From Aureococcus anophagefferens (lineage: Eukaryota > Sar > Pelagophyceae > Pelagomonadales > Pelagomonadaceae), in NCBI RefSeq assembly GCF_000186865.1, contig NW_008705581.1:573817-620479 (forward strand): a DNA stretch of 46,663 nucleotides, in the 5' to 3' direction. The translations under genes and the position numbers were made by a program. Below are positions 17,289 to 27,588 of the stretch, piece by piece. Position 1 is the first letter of the stretch. The number at the start of each line of letters is the position of its first letter. The notes under the pieces are model-generated. The model did not search any database, was not told the DNA's origin, and saw nothing but the letters and a program-made list of their open reading frames with translations.

Positions 17289-20200
17289 ATGGACGCGACG
17301 CTCGAGTCGACGCTGGGCCTCGGCAGTTCGCTGGCGATGAACGAGACGTCGCGCCAGTCCCTGCGCCAGTCCCTCGAGACCTACCTCGCGCGGGAGGCCC
17401 TCGCGGAGCGCAACGCCGTCGCCGCCTGGGACGAGCTGGCCCTCGAGCGCACGAACCTCGCGGCGAGCGAGGCGAAGCGGAAGCACGAGGCGGAGCAGCA
17501 CCGGCGCCTCGAGGCCCTCGCGCTCCGCGAGCGCGAGGCGCGCGCCGCCGCGGACCGCGCCGCGTCCGCGGGTCTCGAGGCGAAGGGCGCGGCGTTGCAG
17601 ACCTTCGAGAGCACGCTCGAGGCGTCGTTCGCGAAGCTCGGCGCGGAGGAGACGCGCGTGGCGTCGGCGGCCGAGGCGCTGCGGGCCCGCGAGGACGCTA
17701 CCCAAAGACGCCTCGGCGAGCTCGCGGCCGCGGACGCGGAGCACAGGGCAGGACAAGAGAGCGAAATTCCCAACTTCAAAGGCTCCTTTCTCGGCCGTTT
17801 TCCACTCGTTTCGGCTGATTTTTGGACGAGCGATCATCTCTCGGAACGGTCTCGACGCGTGGATGCTTTTTTTGGAACGCACGCGTGCGGAACACTCACG
17901 TTGAAGCGACGTTGAATCACCCTTGTCCTGCCCAGGCGGAGCAGAAGGCCGCGGCCGACTGGCTGAAGCGGGAGGTCGCGCGCGCGGACGCGGACGCGAA
18001 GGCGCTGAAGCTCGCCCTCGCCGAGCGCGAGGCCCGCGTCGCCGCGCGGGAGGACGCCGCCGAGGCCGCGGCCGGCGAGGCCGCGGCGCTCCACGACACC
18101 CTCGACCGCCGCGAGGCCGCCGTCGCGGACCGCGAGGCCGCCGTCGCGGACCGGGAGTCCGACGCCGCGTCCCTCAAGCAAGAAATCGAGCGCCAGTCGG
18201 ACGACCTCGCCCGCGCCATCGCCGAGGCCGCCGCCCGGGCCGACGAGCACAAAGCTTTAAGCTCGGACGTCGACGCGCGCGCGCACTCCGTCGCCGCGGC
18301 CGACGTCCTCGCGCGCGAGCGGTTGGACGCGCTGACGAAGCGCGCCGAGGCTTTGGCCCTCGCCCGCGACGAGGTCGAGCGCCTCGCGCGGGCCGCCGAC
18401 GGCCGCGTCGCCGCCGCCGAGGAGGCGGAGCGGAGCGCGCGCGTCGTCGAGGAGCGGTCCGCCGCGGAGCGCGTCCGCGCGGAGGCCGCGACGGCCGAGG
18501 CCGACGCCATGCACCGCCGCGCCGAGGAGGCGCTGGCGAAAGCGTCTACGCGAGGCGAGGGACAAGGACGCCGCCGCGGCGGCGGCGCGCGAGAAGGCGC
18601 GGTTGGACGCGGAGCGCGAACGCCTCGAGGCGGACGCGGAGGCGAAGCAGCGGCGCGAGGCCGAGCTCAAGGCCGCGCACACGTGCCGCGTGGGCCTCGA
18701 GGCCGCCCTGGCCAAGTCGCGGGAGAAGTTGGAGGAGGAGCGGAGGCAGGCGGCCATCGACGCGGAGCAGGAGCGGCACCGCTTAGCTCTGCTGACGGAC
18801 GACGCGGACGCGATGCGCAAGGAGATGGCCACGGAGTTCGCGGACCGCGAGGCCGCGCTCAAGGCCCGCGAAGACGCGCTCCTGGCCGCCGAGGCCCAGC
18901 TCGAGGCGTCGCTGGCCGCGCGCGCGGCCAACGAGCCGCCGCCTCTACCGCCGCCGTCGCCCGACAAGCGCGTGTCCGCGCGCGAGAAGGCGCTCGAGCA
19001 GCGCCTCGCGGCGGCCGAGGACGCGCTGGCGCTCAAGGCCGCCGCCGAGGGCGCGCGGGCGCGGGCGCTGGCCTCGCGCCACCCCTGGCTGCTCGCGCGG
19101 CCTGGCCACGGCGACACCGACGCCGTCGCCTGGGCGAAACGCGTCGGCGACGCGCTCGCGAAGTCGCAGCTCGCCGCCCACGAGGCGGCGCGGGCGGCGC
19201 ACCGGTCGGTCCTCGCCGTCGCGGCGCCCCAGGCCGACAGCGGCGGCGAGGGGCTTTGGGCTTTGTTGCCAAGGGAGGTCCGCCAGGTGCTCCGCGACGG
19301 CGTGGCCCTCGGCGACGCGAGCCGCCGGACGCTCGCGGACCTGCAGGGCAGTTTGGTGCGGACGTTCCTGCGCCGCTGCGCGTCGCCGCACGAGACGCCG
19401 AACGACGACCTGGCGGACCTGCTGCGCGTCGTCCGCGGCGCGGCGTCGCGCGAGGTCGTGCGGCGGAAGGCGCTCGTCGCGGCGTTGAGGGCCGCGCGCT
19501 ACGCGGGCGCGGCCCTCCAGCCGCTCCTACGCGTCGCGAATTTGTCCCCCTCGGAGGACGTGCAGCGGACGCTTTTCAAGCTCAAGCAGAACCGCTTCGA
19601 CGCGCTCCGACTCCGAACCCCGGCGGCGAAGGCGCGCTTCGCGGCCGCGTCGGCGACGTGGGCCGCGCCCGAGTTCAAGCGCTTCGTCCACGCCCTCGCC
19701 GCGCGGTTCAACGGGTCCGCGTCGACGGACGCGCCGGATTTGGGCGCGTCGTCGCTGGAGAAGGGCGTCTTCTTCGGCTTCGAGGACGCGGCGCTCGCGG
19801 ACGCGGAGCCGCCGCGCGTCGAGCTGCGCTTCGACGACGACGGCGACGACGGGGGCCACGCGAACCGCTGCGCGCTCGTCTTCGACGACCCGCAGCTGCT
19901 CGCGGACTGCTTCGCGCACCTCGAGCGCGACCGCGCGCACGGCGTCGTCGCGGTGGTGAACGGGTTCCTGCCGGCGGACGAGGCGCCGTCGGCGGAGCAC
20001 GAGGTCGCCGTGGCGTTGGATCTGCTGCGCCAGGGCATCCTCTGCGACGTGCGCCTCCGGCTCCGGGCGCTCGAGCGGCCCCAGCGCCACCTCGGGTCCC
20101 TCGCGTTCCTCGCGGACGCGTCGTCCCACGAGGAGATCCTCCTGCCGCTCTGGTCGGACGTGGCCCACGCCGACGGCTGGGCCTGCCGCGTCGCCGACAT

Positions 20201-20294
20201 GGACGCGAAGCCACCGCATTCCCAGTCCCTCGGCAAGCCCATCAAGATGCGCCGCGACTACACGCACCCGCCGAACTGGGGCCACACGGTCTAG
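17289..20294 (+). CDS. Long coiled-coil protein with globular C-terminus, one frameshift
   Basis: Exon 1 is 17289-17735 and exon 2 is 17936-20294, split by an introner. Residues from about 40 to 480 are an almost unbroken Ala/Glu/Arg heptad coiled coil, with repeats such as REAAVADREAAVADRE. After that comes a Pro-rich break (PPPLPPPSP) and a folded region of about 400 residues of unknown type, ending TYTHPPNWGHTV-like. At 18545 one extra base (GCG-T-CTACGC) shifts the frame; removing it restores a continuous coiled coil, AKALREARDKD, with no room for an intron. This is probably a sequence error, less likely a real disruption. The corrected length is about 934 residues. A structural or cytoskeletal role is a guess from the coiled coil only. 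Confidence 0.75.
17736..17935 (+). mobile_element. Introner element 2 (family A), intron of the coiled-coil gene
   Basis: A 200-nt GC-AG intron with perfect 8-bp duplication GCGGAGCA at 17736 and 17936. Inverted ends are CAGGGCAGGACAAG and CTTGTCCTGCCCAG. It is very similar to element 1 over its whole length and lies in sense orientation. Removal joins DAEQKA in frame. Confidence 0.96.
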
Positions 20295-20342
20295 GCCACG
20301 CACGGTCGGATGTTTTAAGCGCGGTATCGCGTTTGAGCCTCT

Positions 20343-21537
20343 CTAGAGCGCCTCGAGGAGCCGCTTCTTGAGAACGGCCTTGAGCCCCTTCGTTGACAGG
20401 TCCCGTTTCTCGAGCTCCTCCTTGAGCTCCGCGACTTTCATTTTCTCCACCTCTTCCTTGGTCAGCCCGTCCGCCGCCTCCTCCTCCATGGGCTCGGGCT
20501 CCGGCTCCGGCGCGGGCTCCGGCGCCGGCGGCGCGGCGGGCTCGGGCTCGGGCTCCGGCTCGGGCGCCGGCGCCGGCTCGGGCTCGGGCTCCGGCGCGGC
20601 CGGCGGCGGCGCGTCGCTCGTGTCCATGGCGTCGTCGTCCGCGTGGCCGTTGGNNNNNNNNNNNNNNNNNNNNNNNNNNNNNNNNNNNNNNNNNNNNNNN
20701 NNNCGGCGGCCCCGGCGGCGGGCCCGGCGGCGTCGGCGGCGCGGCGGCGCCCGGGATGATGCCCGCGCGGAGCTGGCGCTCGAGCTCGTCGACCTCCTCG
20801 GGCGTCGACGCCGCCGCGACGGCCGCGCGGATCGCGGCCTTCTGGTCGTCCGTGAGGTTGCCTAGCCCAGCGGGCCGGCCCGGCGGCGGCGGCGGCGCGC
20901 CGCCGGGGACGCGGGGCGGCGGCTTGGGCGCCATGGCCCGGAGGTCGACCGTCGGCGGCTGGCCCTCGGGGAAGAGCTTCTTCGCGTCCACGCGCTCCTG
21001 GGGCTTGACCTTCTTGAAGTCGAGGACCTTCAACGTCGGGATCTTCGCCACGAGGTAGCTCCGGTAGTGCGCGCAGCGCGTCACCGGGTTCTCCGCGCAG
21101 CTGAGGAGGGACAGCTTCGTGCAGGACGCCAGCGCGCCCAGGCCCTCGAGGTCCTCGATGGCGTTCCGCGTGAGCATGAGCGTGTGCAAATTCGGCAATT
21201 GCGCTCCCAAATCGCCGTCGACGCGCGACACGCGGTTGTTGTTCAGGAAGAGCGTGCCGAGCCGCGGGCTCGGCGCGAAGTTGCCGAGCGTCTTGATCTC
21301 GTTGTCGCTCAGGTCGACGCAGTCGTACCTAGGGTCATATACGATCTCCGACGTTACCGCGGCCCGCGGGGGCCGAAGAGGTTTTCGGGGGTTCAAGACG
21401 GTGCCTTCTCACCCGTCCTTGAGCGTGCCCGTGTTCTCGATGGCGGCGATCTTGTAGCCGCGCAGGCTGATCTCGCGCTCGCCGAGCGGGTTCATGCGCT
21501 GCGCGGCGTGCGCCACGAGCTCCGCGGCGAAGCGCAT
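20343..21537 (-). CDS. U2 snRNP A' (leucine-rich repeat) with C-terminal SAP motif
   Basis: Exon 1 (21537-21413) encodes MRFAAELVAHAAQRMN and GYKIAAIENTGTLKDG. An 84-nt GT-AG intron (21329-21412, acceptor CCCTAG) follows, then exon 2. Together they match U2A', the LRR partner of U2B'' in the spliceosomal U2 snRNP: VDLSDNEI, LFLNNNRVSRV, NPVTRC-x-HYR, LDFKKVKPQER, then the C-terminal AAVAAASTPEEVDELERQL block ending GIIPG. A 50-N gap (20654-20703) interrupts the Pro-rich linker. Beyond it, in a frame shifted by the arbitrary gap length, Glu-Pro repeats lead to a SAP-like motif (VAELKEELEKRDL, then KAVLKKRLLEAL) and a stop at 20343. The SAP tail is unusual for U2A'. It lies 48 nt from the convergent coiled-coil gene. 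Confidence 0.88.
20654..20703. other. Assembly gap (50 Ns)
   Basis: A run of N inside the U2A' gene, flanked by Pro-rich coding and by Glu-Pro repeat coding, which probably caused the gap. Its true length is unknown because the reading frame changes across it. Confidence 0.99.
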
Positions 21538-22038
21538 GGTTGCGGTGCGCGGCGGCGCGGCGGCGCGGTCGGCGGACGGTCGACGCGGCGGTCGCGTGCG
21601 CTCCGCGGACGGCGGCGAGCGCGTGCGCGGTCGGCGGCGGTCGACGCGGTCGACGGCGCGCGCGCACAAGGGCCTCGAGCTCGGCGACGATCGAGTTGCG
21701 GCGCCAGCGGCCAAGTCTGCGCCAAAAAAAAGCCGCCAAAAGTGGCCAAGCGGGGGGGCAGCCAGCGACGCCATCGGCTCGGCCGGAGGCTATCGGACCT
21801 TCCACACGTCGCACGGAGGGGTAGCCTTCGCCTCAGCACGTAGCTCGACGCATCGCATCGCCCTTCGCCCCCGGCGGACGGCGCCGGGGAGTTGGTTTTG
21901 CGAGTTTGCGAGGTCGCTGATCGGCACTCGAGCTGGAGCTGACCAAGAGCTTCAGCAGGTCGAAGAGCGCCGCGTCGCTGCCGCGCACGTTGTCTCACAG
22001 CTGCAAGATTGCTTGAGCACACGACTTGCAAAGCATAG
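21538..22038. promoter_or_regulatory. Divergent promoter region, U2A' and oxidoreductase-dCTPase
   Basis: 500 bp between two divergent start codons must hold both promoters. I see an A-run (CAAAAAAAAGCC at 21724) and no TATA box. No other gene is supported. Confidence 0.5.
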
Positions 22039-23584
22039 ATGGCTGCATCGCTGCGTCGCTTCGCGCCGTGCGCCTGCGCCGCGGCGTTCACGAGCACGAC
22101 GTGGGCGCTGGCCGAGCCGGCGCCGCCGCGCGTCGGCCTCGTGGGCACGGGCTGGGCCCTAAAAGTGCAGCTGCCGCGCTTCCGCGAGTCGGGCCTGCCC
22201 GTCGCCGCGCTCTACTCGCGCGACCTCGCGCGCGCCAAGGCGCTCTGCGCGGAGCACGGCGTCGCGGGCGCCTACGACAGCGTGCCGGCGATGGCCCAAA
22301 CTGTCGACCTCGTGAGCGTCGTCTGCCCGACGCACGAGCGGAAGCGGCTCACGCTCGAGGCCATCGCGGCGGGCAAGGACGTGCTCGTCGACAAGCCCTG
22401 CGCGCTCGACGCCGCCGAGGCCGCGGCGATGCTCGCGGCCGCCGAGGCCCAGGGCGTGCGCCACTTCATGGACTTTGAGCTGCGGTGCGTGCCGGCGCTC
22501 GTCGAGGCGAAGCGGCTCATCGCCGACGGCGCCATCGGCGACGTCCGCTTCGTCGACTTCCGCTGCCTCGGCAACTTCGGCTTCCTCGAGCCGACGAACC
22601 CGCAGTTCTCGCACTGGAACTCCAAGGCCTGCGGCGGCGGCGGCTTCTCGGCCGTGGGCACGCACTTCACGGACCTGACGCGGTGGCTTTTGGACGACGA
22701 GGTCGCCGCCGCGAGCGCGATCGAGGCGCCGCTCGTCGAAGCCATCGCCGGCGAAAAGGTCACGGCCGACGGCTACTGCAGCGCGCAGCTGCGGCTCGCG
22801 CGAAGGAGCGACGTCGGCGTGCACCTGACGATCTCCGCGCGCTGCCCGGGCCGCGACTTCGAGAACCGGCTGACGGTGGTCGGCACTCGGGGCACTTTCG
22901 ACTTCGACTTCCTCGACTCGACGCTGACGGTCTCGTCCCTCGGCGAGGGCGCGCCGCGCGTCGTCTCGGACAAGGGCAACGCCTGGTCCGAGGTCGGCAC
23001 CGCGGGGCTGGCGCGGAAGCTCGCGTCCGGCGACGTCACATCCTTAGGGACGCTCTTCGACGGGCTCGCCGTGCAGCGGGTCACCGACGCGGTCCACGCG
23101 TCCGCGCAAACCGGTGGCGCCTGGGTCGGCGTCGGCGCCGCGGCGCACGACGACCTGACGATCCGCGCCGTGCGCGAGCGGCAGGCGGCCTTCGCGAAGG
23201 CGCGCGACTGGTGTGGCGCCGGCGTCCGTCGCATCGCCGCGCGCCGCGCGAACTGCAGCTCACCTGTCCACCTCTAGGGACCAGTTCCACACGCCGCGGA
23301 ACATCCTCACGGCCATGGTCGGCGAGGTCGGCGAGCTCGCGGAGTGCTTCCAGTGGAAGGGCGAGGTCGCGCGGGGGCTGCCCGAGTTCAGCGCCAAGGA
23401 GAAGGTGCACGTCGGCGAGGAGATGTCCGACGTCTTCGTCTACCTCGTGCGCCTCGCGGACGTCTGCGGCGTCGATTTGGAGTCCGCGATCACGCGGAAG
23501 ATCGACCTCAACGCGAAGAAGTACCCCGCGGACAAGGCGCGCGGATCGAGCGCCAAATACACGGCGTATCAAAATAAAGATTAG
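22039..23584 (+). CDS. GFO/IDH/MocA oxidoreductase fused to MazG-type dCTP pyrophosphatase
   Basis: Exon 1 (22039-23210) and exon 2 (23278-23584) join across a 67-nt GT-AG intron (acceptor CTCTAG) to give 492 residues. Residues about 30-360 are an NAD(P)-dependent oxidoreductase of the GFO/IDH/MocA type: nucleotide-binding VGLVGTGW, then DVLVDKPCALD with the catalytic-region Lys-Pro, and a C-terminal substrate domain. Residues about 372-485 are a dCTPP1-like all-alpha pyrophosphatase. Its first helix (AVRERQAAFAKARDW) is in exon 1 and DQFHTPRN with EVGELAE and EEMSD (the E-x2-E / E-x2-D metal ligands) are in exon 2, so the fusion is forced by the splice. The dCTPase part would clear non-canonical dCTP derivatives; the oxidoreductase substrate is unknown. 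The TAG stop overlaps the stop codon of the convergent gene by 4 nt. Confidence 0.85.
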
Positions 23585-26500
23585 GGAAGCCACCAGAAGG
23601 TCCCGTTGCCGCCCTGGCCCGCGAAGACCGACGTCGTGTTCCCGCCGCCACTACGGACGTCCTCGTCTCCGTCGTCTTCTCGCGGGAGCAGCCAGAGGCT
23701 CGCGCCCGGGTTGACGCCGCCAGTACTCGCGAGGAGCACGATCACCAAAACGACGACGATGATGCTCCAAGTCGCGCCGCACGCATTTCCGCAGCACCGC
23801 GAGCCGTCGAAGTCGACGGTCGCCCCCTTGAAGACCGTCGCCTCCCACTCCGCGGCCTTGCGCGGCCGCCGGGGCCGCGGTCGATTGCGCCCGGTGCGAT
23901 TCAGGTAGCGGCTCCAGGCCTTGGTGAAGGGCTGGTGGACGAGCCGCGTCATGAGCCACGAAGCGCACATGATCGTCGTGAAGATCCCGACGTAGCTCCA
24001 CGGGTGGAGCTGGCAGTAGTGGTCGAGATACCAGCGCTGCCGCTCGGGCGCCTCGTCCGCCCCGAAGCCCGGCCGCCGCTCGCCGACGATGTCCTCGACC
24101 TCCTTCCAGTCGCGGCACCGCGCGGACGTGTAGGTGGCCGTTTCAAAGAGCGGGCCCCAGCGACGGATGCCGTGCAACGCCTAGGGGGGTTTCGCGTCGC
24201 TTCTTCTTGGAAATTTCGCGGGTGTTTTCTCTCTTCGGCGACGCGTTTCGAACGAACTCAGGCGCGCGGCGTACGACGACGACGTTTCCGCTCCGCGCTG
24301 CTGCTGTGAATTTTGCCCACTTGATGACCGGCGGGTGGATGATGTAGATGGCGTAGGAATACTGGCCGAGCTCCGCGAAGCGGGCGCAGACGCGCGCCGC
24401 GTAGCAGTCGGAGCGCGTGATGCCGAACAATAAAACCACAAACAACGGCTCGCCGCCGAGGCGCAGCAGGAAGAACCACAGTCCCCCCCACGAAAAAATC
24501 ATGACCAGGAACCCCAGAACGAGGCCGTCGGTCAGCCGCGCCCACGTCCGTTCCGCCGCGGGCGTCAGCGGCGCGTGGAGCGCGGCCTGCCCCAGTAAGA
24601 CCCCCGCGTAGAACGTCATCATCTGCATGGGCGGCGACGCGTGCAACGGCCACCAGCCGCCCGCAATCAGCACGACCATGCGGAGCGCGAAGAACCAGTA
24701 GGTCAGGCAGCTCGCGCGGTCGAAGAGGTCGCGGGGGCTCCGCGCCGGGTGCCGCTTCACCTGGGCAGGGAAAGAGAGATTCAACGTCGCTTCAACGTGA
24801 GTGTTCCGCGCGCGCGCGTTCCGGAAAACGCATCCACGCTTCGAGACCGTTCCGGAAGATGATCGCTCGTCCAAAGATCAGCCGAACCGAGTGGAAAACG
24901 GCCGAGATCGGAGCCTTTGAAGTTGGGAATGTCGCTCTCTTGTCCTGCCCCGCGCTTCGCGAGGTCCTGGAAGAAATTGAAGAGGACGAGGAAGCAGAGC
25001 TGCGACGTCAGATACCAGCAGTGGGTCATGGGCATGATGGCGAGCCTGTTCGTGCCCGGCCCGACGCGGACGCCGCCGACGTACCAGCCCTGCTGCATCG
25101 TCGCGCAGAACGCGTACTGGACCCACGCGAGGGACCGCGACGCGCACGGGAGCGTCGTGATCGGCGTCGCGCGGGCGAGGCCCACGAGGTACGTCGGCAG
25201 GAGCACCATCCCGTTCGCCAACACCAGATCCCTCGTCGGGAGCTCGACGGCGTCGTACTGGATCGACAGCGACATGGCCGCGAGGAGCATGAAGAACAGC
25301 GTCCGGTAGAACTGGAACATGTCGCCGTAGCCGACGCCGTCGTCGCGCCAGTGGCCCGGGCAGTAGATGAAGAGGTGCCCCCGCACGACCTACCAAGCAT
25401 GACGATGACGATTTCTCATCGTTTTCCCATCCCGAAATTCTCGAAAATCGACCACGGGACGCCGCGCGCGACGCTGAGCGCCAGGATGCCGCGGAGGCCC
25501 GCGATGGCCGCCATGTTCATGGCCACGCCGCTCTTCTTGTCCCCGCCCGCGTCGACGCGCGCCGCGAGCTCCGCGACCGTCGGGTTCGCCATGAGCCACG
25601 CGTCGGGCACCGAAGCGCCGACGGCGGCCCGGAGCTGGCCGACGAGTTCGTACAAATTCAGCGAGTCGATGCCCGCGGACGCGAGGTGGTCCTCGGGCCG
25701 CGCGTCGACGCCCGCGACGCGCCGCACCGTCTCCAGGATCGCGTCGACGGTCCGCGACGGCGCGGCGCCGCGAGCGACGGGCGCCTTGCGATCCTCGTAG
25801 AGCCGCGCGGCGGCGGCGCGGTCCTTCTTGCCGCGGTGCGTCAAAGGGAGGGCGTCGACGGCTAAAACGGCGCGCGGCACGAGGTAGGCCGGCGCGATGG
25901 TCGCGACGTGGGCCCGCAGCGCCCGGCCGTCGACGTCCGCGGGCGCCGCGACGGCGCCGAGCGCGCCGCCGGCGACGACGGCGACGACGTCGTCGAGGGC
26001 GACGTCGAGCGCGGCCGCCGCTTTTCGCACGTACTGCTCGACGTCGCCGAGCTCGACGCGGAATCCCCTGATCTTGACGACGTCGTCCGCGCGGCCCCGG
26101 TGCACGAGGCGGCGCGGCGACCCGTCGACGTCAAACGCCGCCGCCGGGTCGCCGGGCCGCGCCGGCTCCAGCGCGGCGAGGTCCGACGTGTCGTAGACGA
26201 GGCCCCCGTCGCTCTCGATTAGCCTCGGCGCGTCGTCGCCGACGTAGCCGGCGAAGAGGTTCGGCCCCGCGATGCGGAGCGCGCCGTCCGCCTCGGCGAC
26301 CGTCGCGACGACGGACGCGCAGAGCGGCCCGCCCAGCGGCAGCGGGCCGTCGTCGTCGCCGTCGAACGCGAGCTGGGCCTTGAGGTCCAGGACGAGGGAG
26401 CTCGACGCCTCCGTGGACCCGTAGACGCTGTGGAAGGCGTCGAGGCGGAGCTCGCGGAGCGCCCGGGCGCAGAGCGCGCGCGTCGGCGCCTCGCCCATCA

Positions 26501-27322
26501 AAACGATCCGCGTCAGGCTCGCCGGGACCTCCGACGAGAAGTGGTCGAGCGTCGTCTTGACCAGCGACGGCACCGCGAGGAGCCTCGTAGCGCTCACGTC
26601 CGAGAGGAGCCTCCAGAACTGCGCGAGGCCGACGTCGCCGACGTCCGCGCCGACGCAGTGCACCGGCGGCGCGTGGGGGCCCGGGTAGAGCAGCGGCTCC
26701 AGGAGCTCGTAGAGGCCGTGCGTCGTGGTCGTGTGGCTCTTCTGCACGCACACCTCGCCCTTCGCGTAGGGATGCGCGCCCCAGGTCCAGTCGAGGCGGT
26801 GCTGGAACGACGCTTCGCGCCGCTCGATGAGCTTCGGCGCGCCAGTCGATCCGGAGCTCGCGAGGATCACGCCGCCGCGCCGCTCCGGCGCCGGCGCCGG
26901 CGGCGGCGCGCGCGGCGGCGGCTTCGGCGACGAGAGCAGCGCGTCCACGCTCTCGACGATTTGCGCGGCCCCGGCCTTGGCGGCGATGTCCCGGAGCCGC
27001 TCCTCCGGGTAGTCGAGCGGCAGCGGCAGCGCGACCGCGCCGATCTTGGAGCACGCGAGGAGCGCGCTCGCGAAATCCGCGCCCCGCGGCAGCTTCACGC
27101 CGACGACGTCGCCCGCGCCCACGGCGAGCGCCGCCGAAACTCGTCGACGCGGGCGCGCAGCTCCGCGGCCGTCCAGGGAACGCAGGTCCCGTCCGGCAGG
27201 TGGTCGACGAGGACGGGTAAGGCGCCGCTGCGTTTGAGGAACTGGGCGTACCAGCACTCCACGTCAGTGTCCGCCTTGGTCTCCTCGCCGCCGGGCGCGC
27301 CGACGGGATGCACGCGCGGCAT
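23581..27322 (-). CDS. Adenylation-carrier-membrane acyltransferase fusion (NRPS-like)
   Basis: Four exons on the minus strand: 27322-25473, 25389-24961, 24760-24317 and 24180-23581, about 1107 residues. Residues 1-520 are an AMP-binding adenylation domain (VILASSGSTGAPKL; VYGSTEA; KIRGFRVELGDVE; final catalytic Lys near GKKDR). A phosphopantetheine carrier domain follows (AGIDSLNL, Ser near residue 553). Then comes a multi-helix acyltransferase-3 (OafA-like) membrane domain starting GLRGILALSVVRGH, including QYSYAIYIIHPPV. The logic is to activate a carboxylic acid, load it on the carrier, and pass it to an acceptor at a membrane; substrates are unknown. Introns: 25390-25472 (GT-TAG), an introner (24761-24960), and 24181-24316 (probably GC-TAG; a GT nine bases upstream is an alternative donor). 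One base appears missing near 27138 (RARVDE to AALAVGAGDVV). The upstream ORF extension has no ATG, so start 27322. Confidence 0.82.
24761..24960 (-). mobile_element. Introner element 3 (family A), intron of the adenylation-acyltransferase gene
   Basis: A 200-nt GC-AG intron in sense to the minus-strand gene. Target copies are GCGAAGCG (donor side) and GTGAAGCG (after the acceptor), 7/8. Ends are CGGGGCAGGACAAG and CCCTGCCCAG. The core reads CGGCTGATCTTTGGACGA. Removal joins FFQDL to VKRHP in frame. Confidence 0.93.
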
Positions 27323-27329
27323 CGGCGCC

Positions 27330-27407
27330 GGGCAGCGCTGCCCCGACTGGGCGCTCAGCCGGGCAACGCTGCCCAGACCACGGGCAGCGCTGCCCAGACC
27401 ATGGGCA
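27330..27407. repeat. Palindrome array GGGCAGCGCTGCCC, 21-bp period
   Basis: Perfect 14-bp palindromes GGGCAGCGCTGCCC lie at 27330-27343 and 27382-27395, and a one-mismatch copy GGGCAACGCTGCCC at 27361-27374. The copies from 27361 repeat every 21 bp with linker AGACCA(C/T), the third being cut off at 27403 (GGGCATGCC). It sits in the 266-bp divergent promoter between the adenylation-acyltransferase and USP genes, directly before the former's start codon. A binding-site array for both genes is possible. Confidence 0.85.
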
Positions 27408-27588
27408 TGCCAGAAGAGTAAACAAGGCAATGTTGCCGCTCACAAGCATGTGAAAGTGCTGTGGCAAAGCAAGCAGGGAATGGCAGGGCGTGAGAGCTGA
27501 ATAAGCATAGGTCGAGGAGCAATCTTGAAAGCTGGGAGGCGCCGTCGGGTCGCGCCCAGAAGGGGCGCACCGACCGTCACGTCTCACC

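Noticed and set aside
23213..23584. Stand-alone dCTP pyrophosphatase gene
   Set aside because: Its essential first helix lies in the upstream exon, so a separate start would truncate the domain.
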